Part shown: piece after piece, positions 10,176 to 22,165 of the stretch | Layout of the letters: each line of letters starts with the position of its first letter | Position numbering within the stretch: the stretch's first letter is position 1 | NCBI GenBank assembly: GCA_037783415.1 | Contig: JAZGTN010000180.1 | Span: 248,001 to 312,000 of the forward strand | Source of the DNA: Leptasterias polaris | Taxonomy: Eukaryota; Echinodermata; Asteroidea; Forcipulatida; Asteriidae | Direction: 5' to 3' | DNA: 64,000 nucleotides | Program-made: the position numbers and the translations under genes | Notes under the pieces: model-generated | What the model was told of the DNA's origin: nothing | Seen by the model: only the letters and a program-made list of their open reading frames with translations | Database searches by the model: none

Positions 10176-13100
10176 AGCTGGATCGAAATCATTACTGATG
10201 TGCCGATCTTCTGATTTCTAATGCTTTTTCACAAATTCATCTAACAGAACGGGGTGTCACATGAGTTTTCAATGCTCCAAATACAAGCTTAAACTGACAC
10301 ATACCTGTACATACCTTTACTGATTCAAAGCTCTTTATATTCACTTCTACTGATGTCATATCTATTGCAGTGGGAGAAACTGTGTCTATCTTTGAACAAA
10401 CTCAGATTTTAATGTTTTCTGGAGACTGAAAAACTACAAGAGGCAATCTCTTTTGCTTCAGTAATGTAGCGTGTTGTGGTTGAACGGTCTAGTGTACCAG
10501 ACTCAAGTTCTGGTGGTTAAGTCATCGGGGTGAGGGTCCACTGTTTGTCTTGTCTGTAATGAGATATCTCAAAGAACTTTTATGTGAATGAGGTTGAAAG
10601 TTTTTATAGAAATTGTAATTAAAGGAATATATATTTTATTTTTGAAATGCAATGAATTATTATCCACTGAAATAATGAAAAACCCTTATCGTAATAAATA
10701 TCTTTTACATTTGGAACAGAAACAACTCATAAGTGTGACTGGTCGATTGATACATAAATGTGTATATTATATCTTACTATTTTTGGACAATTTTTGACCA
10801 AAAAGAAAATGGCTTCGACAGTTGGTTCAGAGTTCGAAAACCAAATAAGGTATGGTAACCATGTGAGTGTGTAAAAGGAGGGAAAATGAGTGATTGTAAA
10901 CTGACCTTCACAAAACTTAACTCAGAATCATGACGATATATTTATTCTGTTTTAATTTATGCACATAATTTAAAACAATTTAAAATCATAAGTACATGCA
11001 TTTTGATTGTAGTTGTAGATGCAGTTTTGCAATGCAACTGTTAAGACAAGTCGGAGGTTTTAGAATTGAATAATTTGTGATCATGTACCGATTGTCTGCT
11101 TTGATTTCTTTTATGGTTGTAGTGTGGTAAGGATAAGAATGAAGTAGTGGTTAAGAGATGATATGAAACAATAAGGAAATATTGGCAGGAGAAAAAAGGA
11201 AAGAAATGTTAGCATCTGTGTATATATATAACCGTATTCCCGGGATAGGGGTGGGGGGTTGATTTGTTTTGGAACATTTACATTTTTACACCGTTAAAAA
11301 TTTAACACTAGAAGATTAGATAGGAGGTTAAAGGGGGATCTACAACTTTCAAGAAGATGTCAATCAAATGAAGATCTGATGTGACAAATCCTGTCAAATA
11401 CTGTGTGACAAGCTACCAAATCAGTCAGCAAAAAATAAATAAACTTTGCCTAAAGAATAAATCATGAACTAAAAACTCATCATGCATTTAAGTGAATCAA
11501 AAAGTTTAATTGTCTTAATATTAACTCATTATGTGGATATCTTTTCCTCCCATATATACTGTTTGGGATTGAAGACTCTTAACAAAACATTGCTATTATC
11601 TAGTTGATATATTATATTCTGTAGTTGCTATAATTGCTATATTGCCAACTTTTATGATTTTTTTATTTTTTTTATAAATATGTAATGAAAATGATTATTG
11701 GAAACACAACTCAAGTCATTAATTTCTTCAAGTATTTTAATCAATAACATGTCAACAATACTTTATATATCCATTTTACTGCATATCTTGTATTTAGTTT
11801 AAGACATTTAAAGATATGATACAGTTTTGTACAGATGTCACCATAATCCAAGGCATGTCTAATTTTGATGTTATTTTTCACATAAATTTTACTTGCTGTA
11901 GACGTTATTGATAGTATGTAAACTTCGAAAACACAAGAAATTATAAAATGAGGACCTTAACTGTGACCTTTTTGGTTGGTTGAATGTTGCAGTCATGTTG
12001 GTACAAGCTACTTGTAGCCATATGGTCTCCAATGGTCTGAATTGTTGTATTTGTAAACCTAGCTGATTGTAATAATTTACATGGCAAGAGGATTACAATA
12101 AATTTCAGTAAAAAGTGCAGAATTGCTTATTTTGAGCAGTAACAGATTTTTTAGCCGAAGCCTTGCCCGAAATGTCAATTAATTTTAACATAAAAGTAAA
12201 AAGGTAGCTTAACCCTGTAGAAACCATTTGTTTCCGTATAATCATCACAATATGCCAAAACATTGGCTACTGTTGTTGATTCTTGTACTGTACCTTTATT
12301 CAGGAAAATTGTCTCAATTGAAACAGAAATTCTGGTTTCTTTTACAAATGTAAATAGTATGTCAACATGGTAAACACTTGGAAATGTCAATTCTGGACAT
12401 TACTTTCTGTGAATGAACTTAGAAGTAGGTCAATCTTGCAGCCATTTGCGGCTACATTTTAGTACAAGCCACTTTGTAAAATAGAGGATTGCAAAACTTG
12501 TTTAATTTTAGTGTTTAATGACTTAAAAATTGTGCGTTCACCTTAAAGTTAACTAACATAAATGTTCAGTCCATATAACGGTCAAATTGATTCAGGTAAT
12601 GCTCATACACTAGACAGATAATGAAATCTACAGTTCAGTGTATAAAATTAATACAAACTAAAAACTGAAGTGTAGTTCAGAGTTAACCTCTAAATTGTTC
12701 AGTGATGAGCCAGTGGGACCAGTTAGTTTGTTTCACTAGTCCTCCAACTTCTTCACTTCATGAGTTTCGGTGATTATGTTCACTTATAAGGGCATCCTAG
12801 GTTTCATTACCAGAAATGTATAATAATATAATGAACATAATAATGTTAAACCATGTGAATAACATGTGAAGATAGTGGTTTACAAATGTACAAAGCTTTT
12901 GAACTTGGTAGACGGACTTCTTGAATATAGTTTTGACTGGTCCTCAGAAGTTTGATGTGGCCGGCCAGCACTCATTTGTAGTAAACACTTCCCATAACAC
13001 TCAATGATAGACATCTATTATGGATTGTACAATGCACCATACATGATCGATATATAAAATGATGTGAAAGGTTGCTTACAAAGTACTTGAGTTGTTCCCA

Positions 13101-13386
13101 GAGTTTATTCTTTACATTTTTTTTTTTTTTTTTTTTAAGCCTTCGAGAAAGACTCTGCTAGGGTCGAAACGTCAGGCCACTAACTTATTTTTTACATTGA
13201 ATAGTGATACATTTTAGATTAATACATTAAACACTTAAAATTTATGAAAGAACGAATTCAAAATGCTTCAAAAAATTTATGATTGACATATTATCTATCC
13301 AAATCTGAAGCTGTGACTCACGCACAAATACGTTATAATCAATGTTAATCATCAATATTTAAAGCTTTCTGTCTGGCGTTTTATGG
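10176..13386. other. PARP 3' UTR and intergenic region
   Basis: No coding signal after the PARP stop. AATAAA hexamers occur at 10693-10698 and 12097-12102; the nearer is a candidate poly(A) signal for PARP. A degenerate tRNA-SINE head (GTGTTGTGGTTGAACGGTCT) lies at about 10468-10535. A T tract near 13118-13137 leads into GAAAGACTCTGCTAGGGTCG, a repeat motif also seen in altered form near 19812. The rest is AT-rich without recognised features. Confidence 0.5.
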
Positions 13387-13392
13387 TTTATT
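13387..13392 (-). other. Poly(A) signal of the 13.4-15.4 kb gene
   Basis: TTTATT on the plus strand reads AATAAA on the minus strand, 30 bp after the stop codon at 13422-13424. Its position gives a very short 3' UTR. Confidence 0.6.
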
Positions 13393-13421
13393 GTCAATAT
13401 ACATGTACACCACATCAAAGA

Positions 13422-15396
13422 CTAACCCCCAAGAACTGACTCTTCATCAGCATGAAGCTCTGACACCAGTTCCTCATCCTTACCCTCATCATCCTCATCC
13501 TTACCATCATCCTCATCCTTACCATCATCCTCATCCTTACCAGCCAAGGAAGGTGAGGAGGAGGAGGTAGAAGATGAGGAAGGTGAGCTGCTAAACCAAC
13601 TTGGAGTGACGGAATACTTCATTGCTGTCCATATAGTGTCTCCTGTTTTTTCTTGTAAAACTGGATCACTGATCACACCTGTAGCTACATCCTTACCTGT
13701 CAATACAAAAAGAGAAAACTAGCTCTCTTGTACTCAATACTGCTCTAAAAATAACGAGCTCTGTGAGCCCCTTCTCTGGTGTGATCAAGCACTTTTATAA
13801 GAACAGTATATCAAATCTGACATTGACTCAATGTAATCTGCATGCATACATACCTAGTGCAGTTGCCTGATTCACTACTACTTCAGATTTCAGAACATCT
13901 TTAAAGAAAGATGCAGTCAGAGCTTTCACCTCTTCTTCTCCAAAGACGTTCCCCAGAAGACTCTTGACTGCATTAATTGTCTCTCTATCTGATAGTATAA
14001 TCTTGAGCATTGACTTAATGATGATCTGAGTGTCTTCTTCATTCAAGGCTGTGATTATGACCTGATTAGATACAACAAAAATGTAATTCTGATAGTGGCG
14101 TATCATGGCTGAGCAGTCTAGTGCACTGTATTCAAGTTCTGTTGTACACAGAATGTGGGTTTGACTCCCGACCTTGCTGGTCATGATGCTTGTGTCTTAG
14201 TCTTGGTTCCAAGACTGTGGTGTTTGCGCGTATACGCAACTAATGTTCAGATCTATACACTGCACAATTGTAATGAATAAACAAAGAGGGCGCTATGAAA
14301 TATTCCCATGATCCTACCGTAGTGAGATCTGGATGTCAGTGGGAAAAATAACACTAGTCACAGCACGCTCTATGTTTACAAACGTTGGTTGTGTGTACGC
14401 CCAACACCATGGCCTTCAGACCAAGACTACTTGTGTCCGTGAGTAAGATGCTTTAAAGCAATGAGTCCACTTAGAAAGATGAAAATGTAGGCTACCTGTT
14501 TGATTGTTGCTGTCAGCTGAGCTTTGATTTTAGGATCCTGTAATACTCCCATTACTAATTCATTCATAGCCTGTCTTGTTTCACTTCGCTGTAACACCAT
14601 CGTTACAAACTGACTTGCTAACTGATGCATAGGTTGATCATTCAGTAGAGCATTCAATAAACCTTTGGCAAACTCTTCTGCTTTATCGGCAACAAGACGG
14701 TCATCCAAAGAACGAGAAGCTACTTGGGATACTTCATCTGCTACGTTTTCTCGGATGGCTTCACGGAAAATATAAACACTTATTCCTGCAGTGCAGATAT
14801 TTAATAAAAGAAAATTATTAAGTTTTATTGATGCTAGAAATTGCTACGGCATCTGTCAAAATGAAACATTGGAGAAGACAAAAAATTATAAACTGAAGAG
14901 ATGCAAAGTCAAAGAATTAAATCTTACCTAAAATGACAAGGACAGCAAAGCCAATGCGGACAGTGGAATAACCATGGTAACGTAGTGAATCCTCTAATCT
15001 CTGAAGATTAACTAACACCGTGTCATGATGATGAAGTGTTGGAGGTTTCTTGATGTCATCATTATAAAATCTCTTGAGGATCGAACTACAATCATTCCCC
15101 TTGAAAATATTGTGACTGGAAAGGAGTTTTGAGTCAAAAGTCGGCTTGGACTGTGAATGACCACATATTGTTGTTAAACATGCAGACTTTTTTAATCTAA
15201 GTGAACACTGAGGTTTTATTGGTGAATATAAATGTAGGTTCTTGGTTATATTGGAGCCGGAGGGTATTTCAGCCTTCCAACAGAATTGCTTATTTTGTTT
15301 CCTGTGTCTACATTGACACACAAGGTAGTAGCATACAGGTGAACATTTCTGCTGGATGAAGTAATGAGAAGCAATCCTTGAGAGAGTAGAAGACAT
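13422..15396 (-). CDS. Unrecognised, probably mitochondrial single-pass membrane protein, 413 aa
   Basis: Four exons, all phase-compatible with GT-AG borders: 15396-14928, 14785-14496, 14061-13854, 13696-13422; the summed CDS is 1242 bases. Residues 1 to about 130 are Cys-, Lys- and Arg-rich with few acids near the start, compatible with a mitochondrial presequence (inference). A membrane segment near residues 147-162 (RIGFAVLVILGISVYIF) is followed by three related helical blocks of roughly 60 residues, each with a D-x-x-x/E-T-x-x-A-like core (RSETRQAMNELV, DRETINAVKSLL). The C-terminus has a Ser run and a GKDEDD repeat in an acidic tail. A 5' UTR acceptor lies at about 15417 (TTACTTTCAG), so a further non-coding exon is upstream. 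I do not recognise the family. Gene model firm, function unknown. Confidence 0.83.
14090..14200 (+). mobile_element. tRNA-SINE fragment in intron
   Basis: GGCGTATCATGGCTGAGCAG followed by a CAAGTTCTG block and a GGTCATGATGCTTGTGTC block matches the head of the SINE at 4624. It is diverged and lies in the second-to-last intron of the 13.4-15.4 kb gene, opposite in strand. Confidence 0.6.
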
Positions 15397-15419
15397 GGCT
15401 GACTGTCTTATTGTTTCTG

Positions 15420-16690
15420 AAAGTAATAAGAAAGATGCATTATATTCATAAAATATTTTGAAATATTACATCATGACATTCAACAAAATATTCTTGAAAA
15501 TTGTTAAGTGTCAATTATGTTTTTTATAAGAAATAAGTCGATTGTTGTCACTGATCCACACCAAGAAAGACATGTCCAACCTGGGTATGGACTTGACCAT
15601 CATTCTGACAACATTGGGTCTTGATTTAAATAGTAATGATCACAAACATCAAGACGAGTTCAACTTATTGTAACATATCGATAAATATTGACTTATTAAT
15701 TATTTAATAAGTGTTCCATCTTAAGATTGGATATAAATAGGCCCTCGAGTCACAGTGATTAGGTTCGCTTTTATTACTCCTGGCCATCTTAGAATGAACT
15801 GTTTGTTTTGTCACTTGCCTTAACGATTAATGTTGCCTTTAAGTATTAGCCTGTGTTCAATTAATGCTTTATTATTTTGTTACTTGGACTTTCAATTTTT
15901 GCTCTCTACACCCATATACCCATTCTCTTCTCTCCCATCCCCGGCCCTTACTCCTGCTTTTTAAATCCATTTTCATTTATTAATTTCAGTCAGTTCATTT
16001 ATAAACTAGACATCCTGTTACCTATCCTGTTCTACATTGAATTATCCGTTCACTCTCATGTATGTCTGTATGATTGTTAATACACTATTTTGGCCGAATA
16101 AATGAAGTATAACTACACACTTCAATTATCATGCACTGCAGTACAACAACAAATACAATACAACTAGTTTCTCTATATATACCAATTGGATGATTGCCAA
16201 ACCGATGAACCAAGTGAGCAAACAAAAGTCTAGTGCCCCAACAATACTACCAACTTGGACTAGATTTACAGTCAAACAGTAATTTTCCAGCTAGCCAGCC
16301 TTACCATGTATGTCGAAATATGATACCGGTATTCTTGTTTACATTTGGCTATTAATTGCTTATGAAAATCATCGCACAACAGTGTCATAATGGATAGAGA
16401 CAGTATAGAGCAGACGACAGTTGACAGCGCCCTCAATTGATAGACGAGGCATAGTACATAAACTCGTTACCCGTCTTTCTACCTCTCAGAGCAGAGCAGA
16501 GCAGAGCTAGCAGGAGTGCTACATTTTTGACTAAAATTACTACAAAGGGGATTCATCAATTTTTCTATTATTGGGATGAAGTAACTTGAGATAAAAACAA
16601 AACCGTTCATGACCAATTAATAATGAGTTGTCCAACGAGGACGTTTTTGTTTTGTAATGCAAATTTGTTTGCAAGAACACGCGACGCGCC
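15420..16690. other. Upstream intron/intergenic region
   Basis: No exon was recognised. It should contain the 5' UTR intron of the minus-strand gene ending at 15396. An AGAGC repeat (16493-16507) and ordinary AT-rich DNA are the only notable content. Confidence 0.4.
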
Positions 16691-16760
16691 ACACTGTAGA
16701 GCAGAGTGGGAAGCACTCGGTTTGCGCCGCCATTTTTAAAGACAAACTGACTGTGTCAAC
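16690..16760 (-). promoter_or_regulatory. Candidate promoter / YY1-like initiator
   Basis: The minus strand reads AAAAATGGCGGCGCAAACC at about 16721-16739. AAnATGGCGGC is the known YY1 motif common just after start sites of housekeeping and mitochondrial genes. The local CpG density (GCGACGCGCC at 16681-16690) stands out from AT-rich surroundings. The position suits a start site for the 13.4-15.4 kb gene, and a plus-strand transcript could also start here. Inference only. Confidence 0.4.
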
Positions 16761-17935
16761 AGGTAGGTGCGCGTCAACACCAACACATCTCCGTCCCTTA
16801 TTCTCCAACATATTCAAGTTTTTATCTATAATCTAGTTCCTTGGACACAACTACCACAAAGTGTGATGGTGAGTTGCTTATTTGATCGTGATTTTATTAT
16901 TATTGTTACAAAAGATTTTCACCCGGGATTAAGAAGATGCGGTGGGGTAACTTTGCCCATGCTTGCGCTTTGTCAAATTCCAACATTGATTTACTGAACT
17001 CAGTCCGCGCAAAGTGCAAATAATGCAACGTTGTAATATTGTGCAACCAGTAGCAGTATCACAATAATGTAACTTCCAGGGAATCCAGTGTAAAAGTGGA
17101 AAAATATATAACATGTTGAAAATTAATGTGAAACATTGTAAATGATGATCATCTTACGGTCTGAGATTATAGGATAGGCCTAGTTGGGTTGGTTGGGGAT
17201 GGTGGGGTGGAGGAGGAGGGGTGGTGCCTGGGGGCGGAGCTAAGTAATACTACACATGGGAGCGTCGTGTTTAAAGGTTTATTTATTTATTTGTTTAGCT
17301 ACATATGTTTATTCTGCCTGTATTACATTAATTTTTTTATTGTAATAAATTTCTTTATATATTAGGCTACATATTATCATTCTTTTAAATTAAATTTGGT
17401 AAAAACTTGTTTTTTCATGTGTTGAATTAATTCTGGTCTTGCATTATCTATTAATGACGATTTAATTCACTCACTTAATGTTGTTAGGTAGTCAAGCTGT
17501 GGTATGGACGAACAATAGTGGATAGAGCACAATAGTCATATTGATGTTTTTGGTTCTATCACCAAATGGACATTTTGACTATCGGTGACCCCGGAGACCA
17601 GTGAGTATAGAATTACGCAGGTCAGTACTCAATGTACAAAATGTATACTTAATGAAAGTTTTGGGTTTAAATATTTCTATTTGTAAACAAAACGACCATA
17701 GAACTCTCTTGTCAAATTCATCAACAAATTCAGCTTATAATATGGGGATGTACAGAATTGGGTCAATTTTGCTTGATTTGGCTGGGGTTTGGCTAGAGGT
17801 CTGTCTCATAAGTCAACATAAATTTACCCTGACCGCGCATCATCTCAAGTGCTAAGTGAGGCTATTTGTGGATGATTGCCTCTTGTACATGTATAGCGAA
17901 TCAAAACCACAAAAGACTTTGACATCCTTCCTACA
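16760..17935. other. Intergenic, no feature recognised
   Basis: A G-rich patch at 17190-17240 (TGGGGTGGAGGAGGAGGGGT) is the only compositional oddity. Short open frames here lack splice context or known motifs. Confidence 0.4.
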
Positions 17936-17939
17936 ACAA

Positions 17940-18375
17940 GATATAAACCTCGAATCTAGGGGCCTTATTTCATAAGATATAAACCTCGAATCTAGGGGCC
18001 TTATTTCATAAGATATAAACCTTGAATCTAGGGGCCTTATTTCATAAGATATAAACCTTGAATCTAGGGGCCTTATTTCATAAGATATAAACCTTGAATC
18101 TAGGGGCCTTATTTCATAAGATATAAACCTTGAATCTAGGGGCCTTATTTCATAAGATATAAACCTTGAATCTAGGGGCCTTATTTCATAAGATATAAAC
18201 CTTGAATCTAGGGGCCTTTAATATTTCATAAGATATAAACCTTGAATCTAGGGGCCTTATTTCATAAGATATAAACCTTGAATCTAGGGGCCTTATTTCA
18301 TAAGATATAAACCTTGAATCTAGGGGCCTTATTTCATAAGATATAAACCTTGAATCTAGGGGCCTTATTTCATAG
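17940..18375. repeat. 36-bp minisatellite, about 12 copies
   Basis: Units begin ATATAAACCTTGAATCTAGG; the first two start at 17941 and 17977. The first two copies have CTCGAA instead of CTTGAA, and one copy near 18216 has a small insertion (CCTTTAATATTTC). The last unit runs directly into CATAGAGCTGCTTTTTAATG, the head of the MITE family seen at 6668, so the unit overlaps that element's edge. Confidence 0.93.
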
Positions 18376-18632
18376 AGCTGCTTTTTAATGTTTAGCACAT
18401 TTCTGCAAAGTGCAATTTAGCAGGAAACCAGTCGAAAATTGTGTATAATAATAATAATAATAATAAATCATTTGTAGAGCGCAGAAACTATGTTTATATA
18501 TTCTACTGCACTTCAAGAGCTCTTAGATGCTATACCACTACACAATGCTATACAATTCAAAGCATGAACATAATATAATTAAATCTATGTTTAAAACAAA
18601 TAGATTTTTACTTTAAATTTAAAGCCATCTCA

Positions 18633-18896
18633 TTATTGAGACTTTCTAATGTCCACAGGTAGCTTATTCCATAATCTAAGAGCTGCACAAAGAAATGATC
18701 GATCACCTAAGGTTACTTTTGTTCTAATTTGGGGGATCTTCAATGCAAGTGTGTCTTGTGTACTGCGAAGATTATGACCATGGGTATGTGAAATGGTATT
18801 TTGGTTGGTAACATTATCCTGGTTATTATCAACATTTTGATGTGCTGAGCTACTTTTTGTGCTTATGCAGCTCTTTGGCATTGGGCCCACAGTCAC
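18633..18896 (-). mobile_element. LINE ORF2 C-terminal fragment
   Basis: The minus-strand frame contains HGHNLRSTQ and SFLCAALRLWNKLPVDIRKS, the typical 'R..F...A..LWN.LP..I' end of non-LTR reverse transcriptases. The RT core is missing. It follows an ATA microsatellite and a GTAGAGCGC motif at 18445-18485. Confidence 0.7.
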
Positions 18897-21800
18897 GTCG
18901 AACGATGTGTAATTTTAATTCCTATACAACCATTCTTTCACACAACCCGCCCCGTTGAATACATTGCCTATACTGTGTGCAGCGCCTGAAAAGTCTCCTG
19001 AATTCCGAATATTCTACTCAGCGGCAGTAGAATAAATAGCAAGACAAGTTCTCAAGTCAAAGAACAAAATCTACCTAGCAACCTAGCAAGTAGATACACA
19101 CATGGTGTTACCGCAAATCAAATACACATCGAAAGACATAAATTACAGCCGCAGTGGTTATTGGATTTAACAATCGAAATGCCATCCTAATGATACATAA
19201 GGTGTAATTACCTCGTTCTAACATGGGTTAAACTAAAAATACATTAAAACCAAAGGATGACAATAACAAGAATTGAACAATGTACCAGTTTAAAAAGAAA
19301 TTTAAAGTACTGAAGTTACTAAATGTTAAGGTTTGTAAAAGCCAAAATGTCCACGTGATGCTTACTCTCTAGGCCTTTTTGCCTCCAATATCCTCCTCTC
19401 ACTCCTCTGACAGTGTCGCTTCTGTTTGGACTTTAAGTAAGATTGGAATGCCTGACCCAGTGAGAAGCAAATGTTATTTGGGCCTACCTAAAACCTTCTG
19501 AATACTTCTTTTTTTTTTTAGACCAGACCAATGTTTGTGAAAAGAAAAAAATGTAGGAAAGTTTCTAGTCCAATCAATAGTAAACAAAATCGTCATCGAT
19601 TTACCTGCTCGTCATTGATTTACAATTGTGTGTGTGTTTTAATTACAAACATTTTTATTATCAAAGTTTTTGTTAAAAATAGTTAATGGCGTGAAGTTAC
19701 CACCCTAACAGAGTCTTTTTTGAAGCCCATTCCCCCTTTGCCTTCTTATTCATTGTTTACTCCTTGCCTTGTCTGTGTGCTTTCTGCCTCTGTGTTGTCA
19801 TTTAGCCTTAAAGACAGACTCTGCTACATGTAGGGTCAAATGTCAGACCATTAACTACTTTTTGCAATTATTAATATACTGTCTGGCCTTTTGGTTGGAA
19901 AGCAGTGTGTAACACCTAATTCTATTTTCTCCCAAGTTTTTGTTGTTAAAGATGACGTGTATCTTCAGACTTAACATTTATTTATAATTTTTGTGTGTTA
20001 ATAATAATAATGAACAATTTTTTATATAGCGCTTTTCACACCCGAAGGCGTCCCAAAGCGCTTCCAACTCTTTGGACAATACCATGTTAACTCTTTGGAC
20101 AATACCATGTTACAAGCAAAGGCCATCCAGCGAAGGGCAAAAGTCCAATACCATTGTTACATGGTGTCAAGGAGGGTGTTTGATTTACACATGGCTGTGA
20201 TAAACTATTTGAGATAAGTTCCCTTATTAGTGCTGCTAGAAAACTATGGTACAATGAGGGTGTTTAATTTAATGGCTGTGATTAGCTAGGAAACTTGAGT
20301 AAAGTTTTCCTTAAATTTTATTACTGCTACTAGAAAACTATAATAATAAGAATAATATCAATAGTGTACATTCATAACGCGCCATGTCTGTCAATAATGA
20401 CACTCATGGCCCCAAAATAGCAAATAGGTTGAGCTTGTTAGGAATGATTTTATGCGACAATAATACAATGCCTTGAAAGGTATACAAGGTGAGGTGGTGC
20501 ATATTGCTGCCAGACCAGCCAGAAACAACAGGGCAAACCCCTTCTCTTTTACTATAAGTGTAACTGGGTTCTTTTACGTGCATTACACAACACACGGAAC
20601 CAATGGCTTTATGTCCCATCCGAAGAACGAAGCAATAATGGTTAATTGCCTCGCTTAAGAAGCTTTTGTGAAGTACATGTATGCTACTCATTCCCGACAC
20701 AATCAGCGACGAGAGTCACGTGACTCAATGTCAATGAACCAAGCAAGCAACGAGCAGTTTGCATCAGTGGATTGGAAAAGCATGAGACCTTCTGCTGTGA
20801 TTAGCTGGGAAGCAGCAATTGCTTTTCCATGCACAGGCATGTCACTTTCTTGGTTTGTTACATTGTATTACCCACTACATATGACTGAGTCACATGACTC
20901 AAGTGGACTATTGTTTCTATACCATGACTCTGGTAGCCGATTTGTATCTGCTGCTCGGTACTACAAAGGATTAGTGCCTCAGAAGTTGTACCTCTAAACT
21001 ACTGGTAATGCAAAATAGCTGTTGCTTGCTGAAGTTTGTTAATATTCTTGGTAGTAAAATTCTGAGGATTTATGAAAGTACAGAAGTTTCATATAATATT
21101 TTCAGCATTTTCTTTAAACATGTTGAATCAAACCTGACAGCATTTGTTGGTAAATTATTAAATAGGCCTCTAGATATTGAGTATGTTAATTTGAAATTTT
21201 TCTTTTTCTAAATTTGATAACTGGTAATTTAACCAAGCCAAAAATATTAGACTTTTAAATACTGCCATGTTTAATGAATTTCCCCAAAATTTATCTGTAA
21301 ACTTGATTTTCCATCTGAAAATTATAACATTGAGATGCACTAACAGACTATCATTGTCTCCTTGTAAATGTGACCAATATTCATACTCGATACTCAAGGT
21401 CCATTTTTAGTGTACCCATACTCATGTTCATACTCGGCAGTAAAACACTTATCTCAAAGTCCATGTACCTGAGAGTCAAATACTCAACTCAATACTCATT
21501 TGACAATGTACTTAATGTAAATGAGTGTAAAGGTAGCCTACTGCATTCCTTTTATGCTTTCTATGTATTTCAGTGTTGCAAGGAATAGAAGAATAAACCT
21601 TTGTACAAAGTACATTGTAAAATGGAAGTCGGTATGAGTATGATGATTCATGTTATCATTAGCTCATGCTGAAATCTGCACTGTAGAAAATAGTCAAAGA
21701 AATAACAAATACTTGAGTACTACTCAGCAACTTTAGTATTTGGCAGTACTTATACTCAACTTAAAAGTACTCGAGTACAACACTGCCACCTGTTTTTAGT

Positions 21801-22165
21801 AATATTTCACAGGTTGGTATCATGATGTGTTTGTAAACACCAAAAACAAAAACAGGACTAAAAATTACTCTTCTAAAAAGCAAATGTCAAACCCTGAACT
21901 GAATGTGATTTACATACCTGCTTCAAATGTCAAACCCTGAACTGAATGTGATTTACATACCTGCTTCAAAGAAAAAAATCTAAACTCTACCCAAAATCCA
22001 TCACTTAATTGTTGACAACCAGCCTTTTTGATTGAAAGCCCAGCTTTGAAACACTAACTGCCCATAATGTGATTTGTGTACACTACATGTATAACTGAAG
22101 TTAGTGTTGTGCTTGTGAGGAGTCATTTGGTGTTGGGACTTTGGTGCTTACATGGATACGTACAA
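18897..22165. other. Intergenic repeats, no gene recognised
   Basis: Contains a second copy of the 2.65 kb repeat (18990-19140) and a TATATAGCGCTTTTCACACC-type repeat at about 20015-20065. A short direct duplication of CTCTTTGGACAATACCATGT lies at 20070-20112, a roughly 110-bp degenerate duplication at 20170-20345, and a 45-bp duplication at 21885-21970 (CAAATGTCAAACCCTGAACT). Open frames at 20404-20997 overlap these repeats and have no family signature. No exon was identified. Confidence 0.45.
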
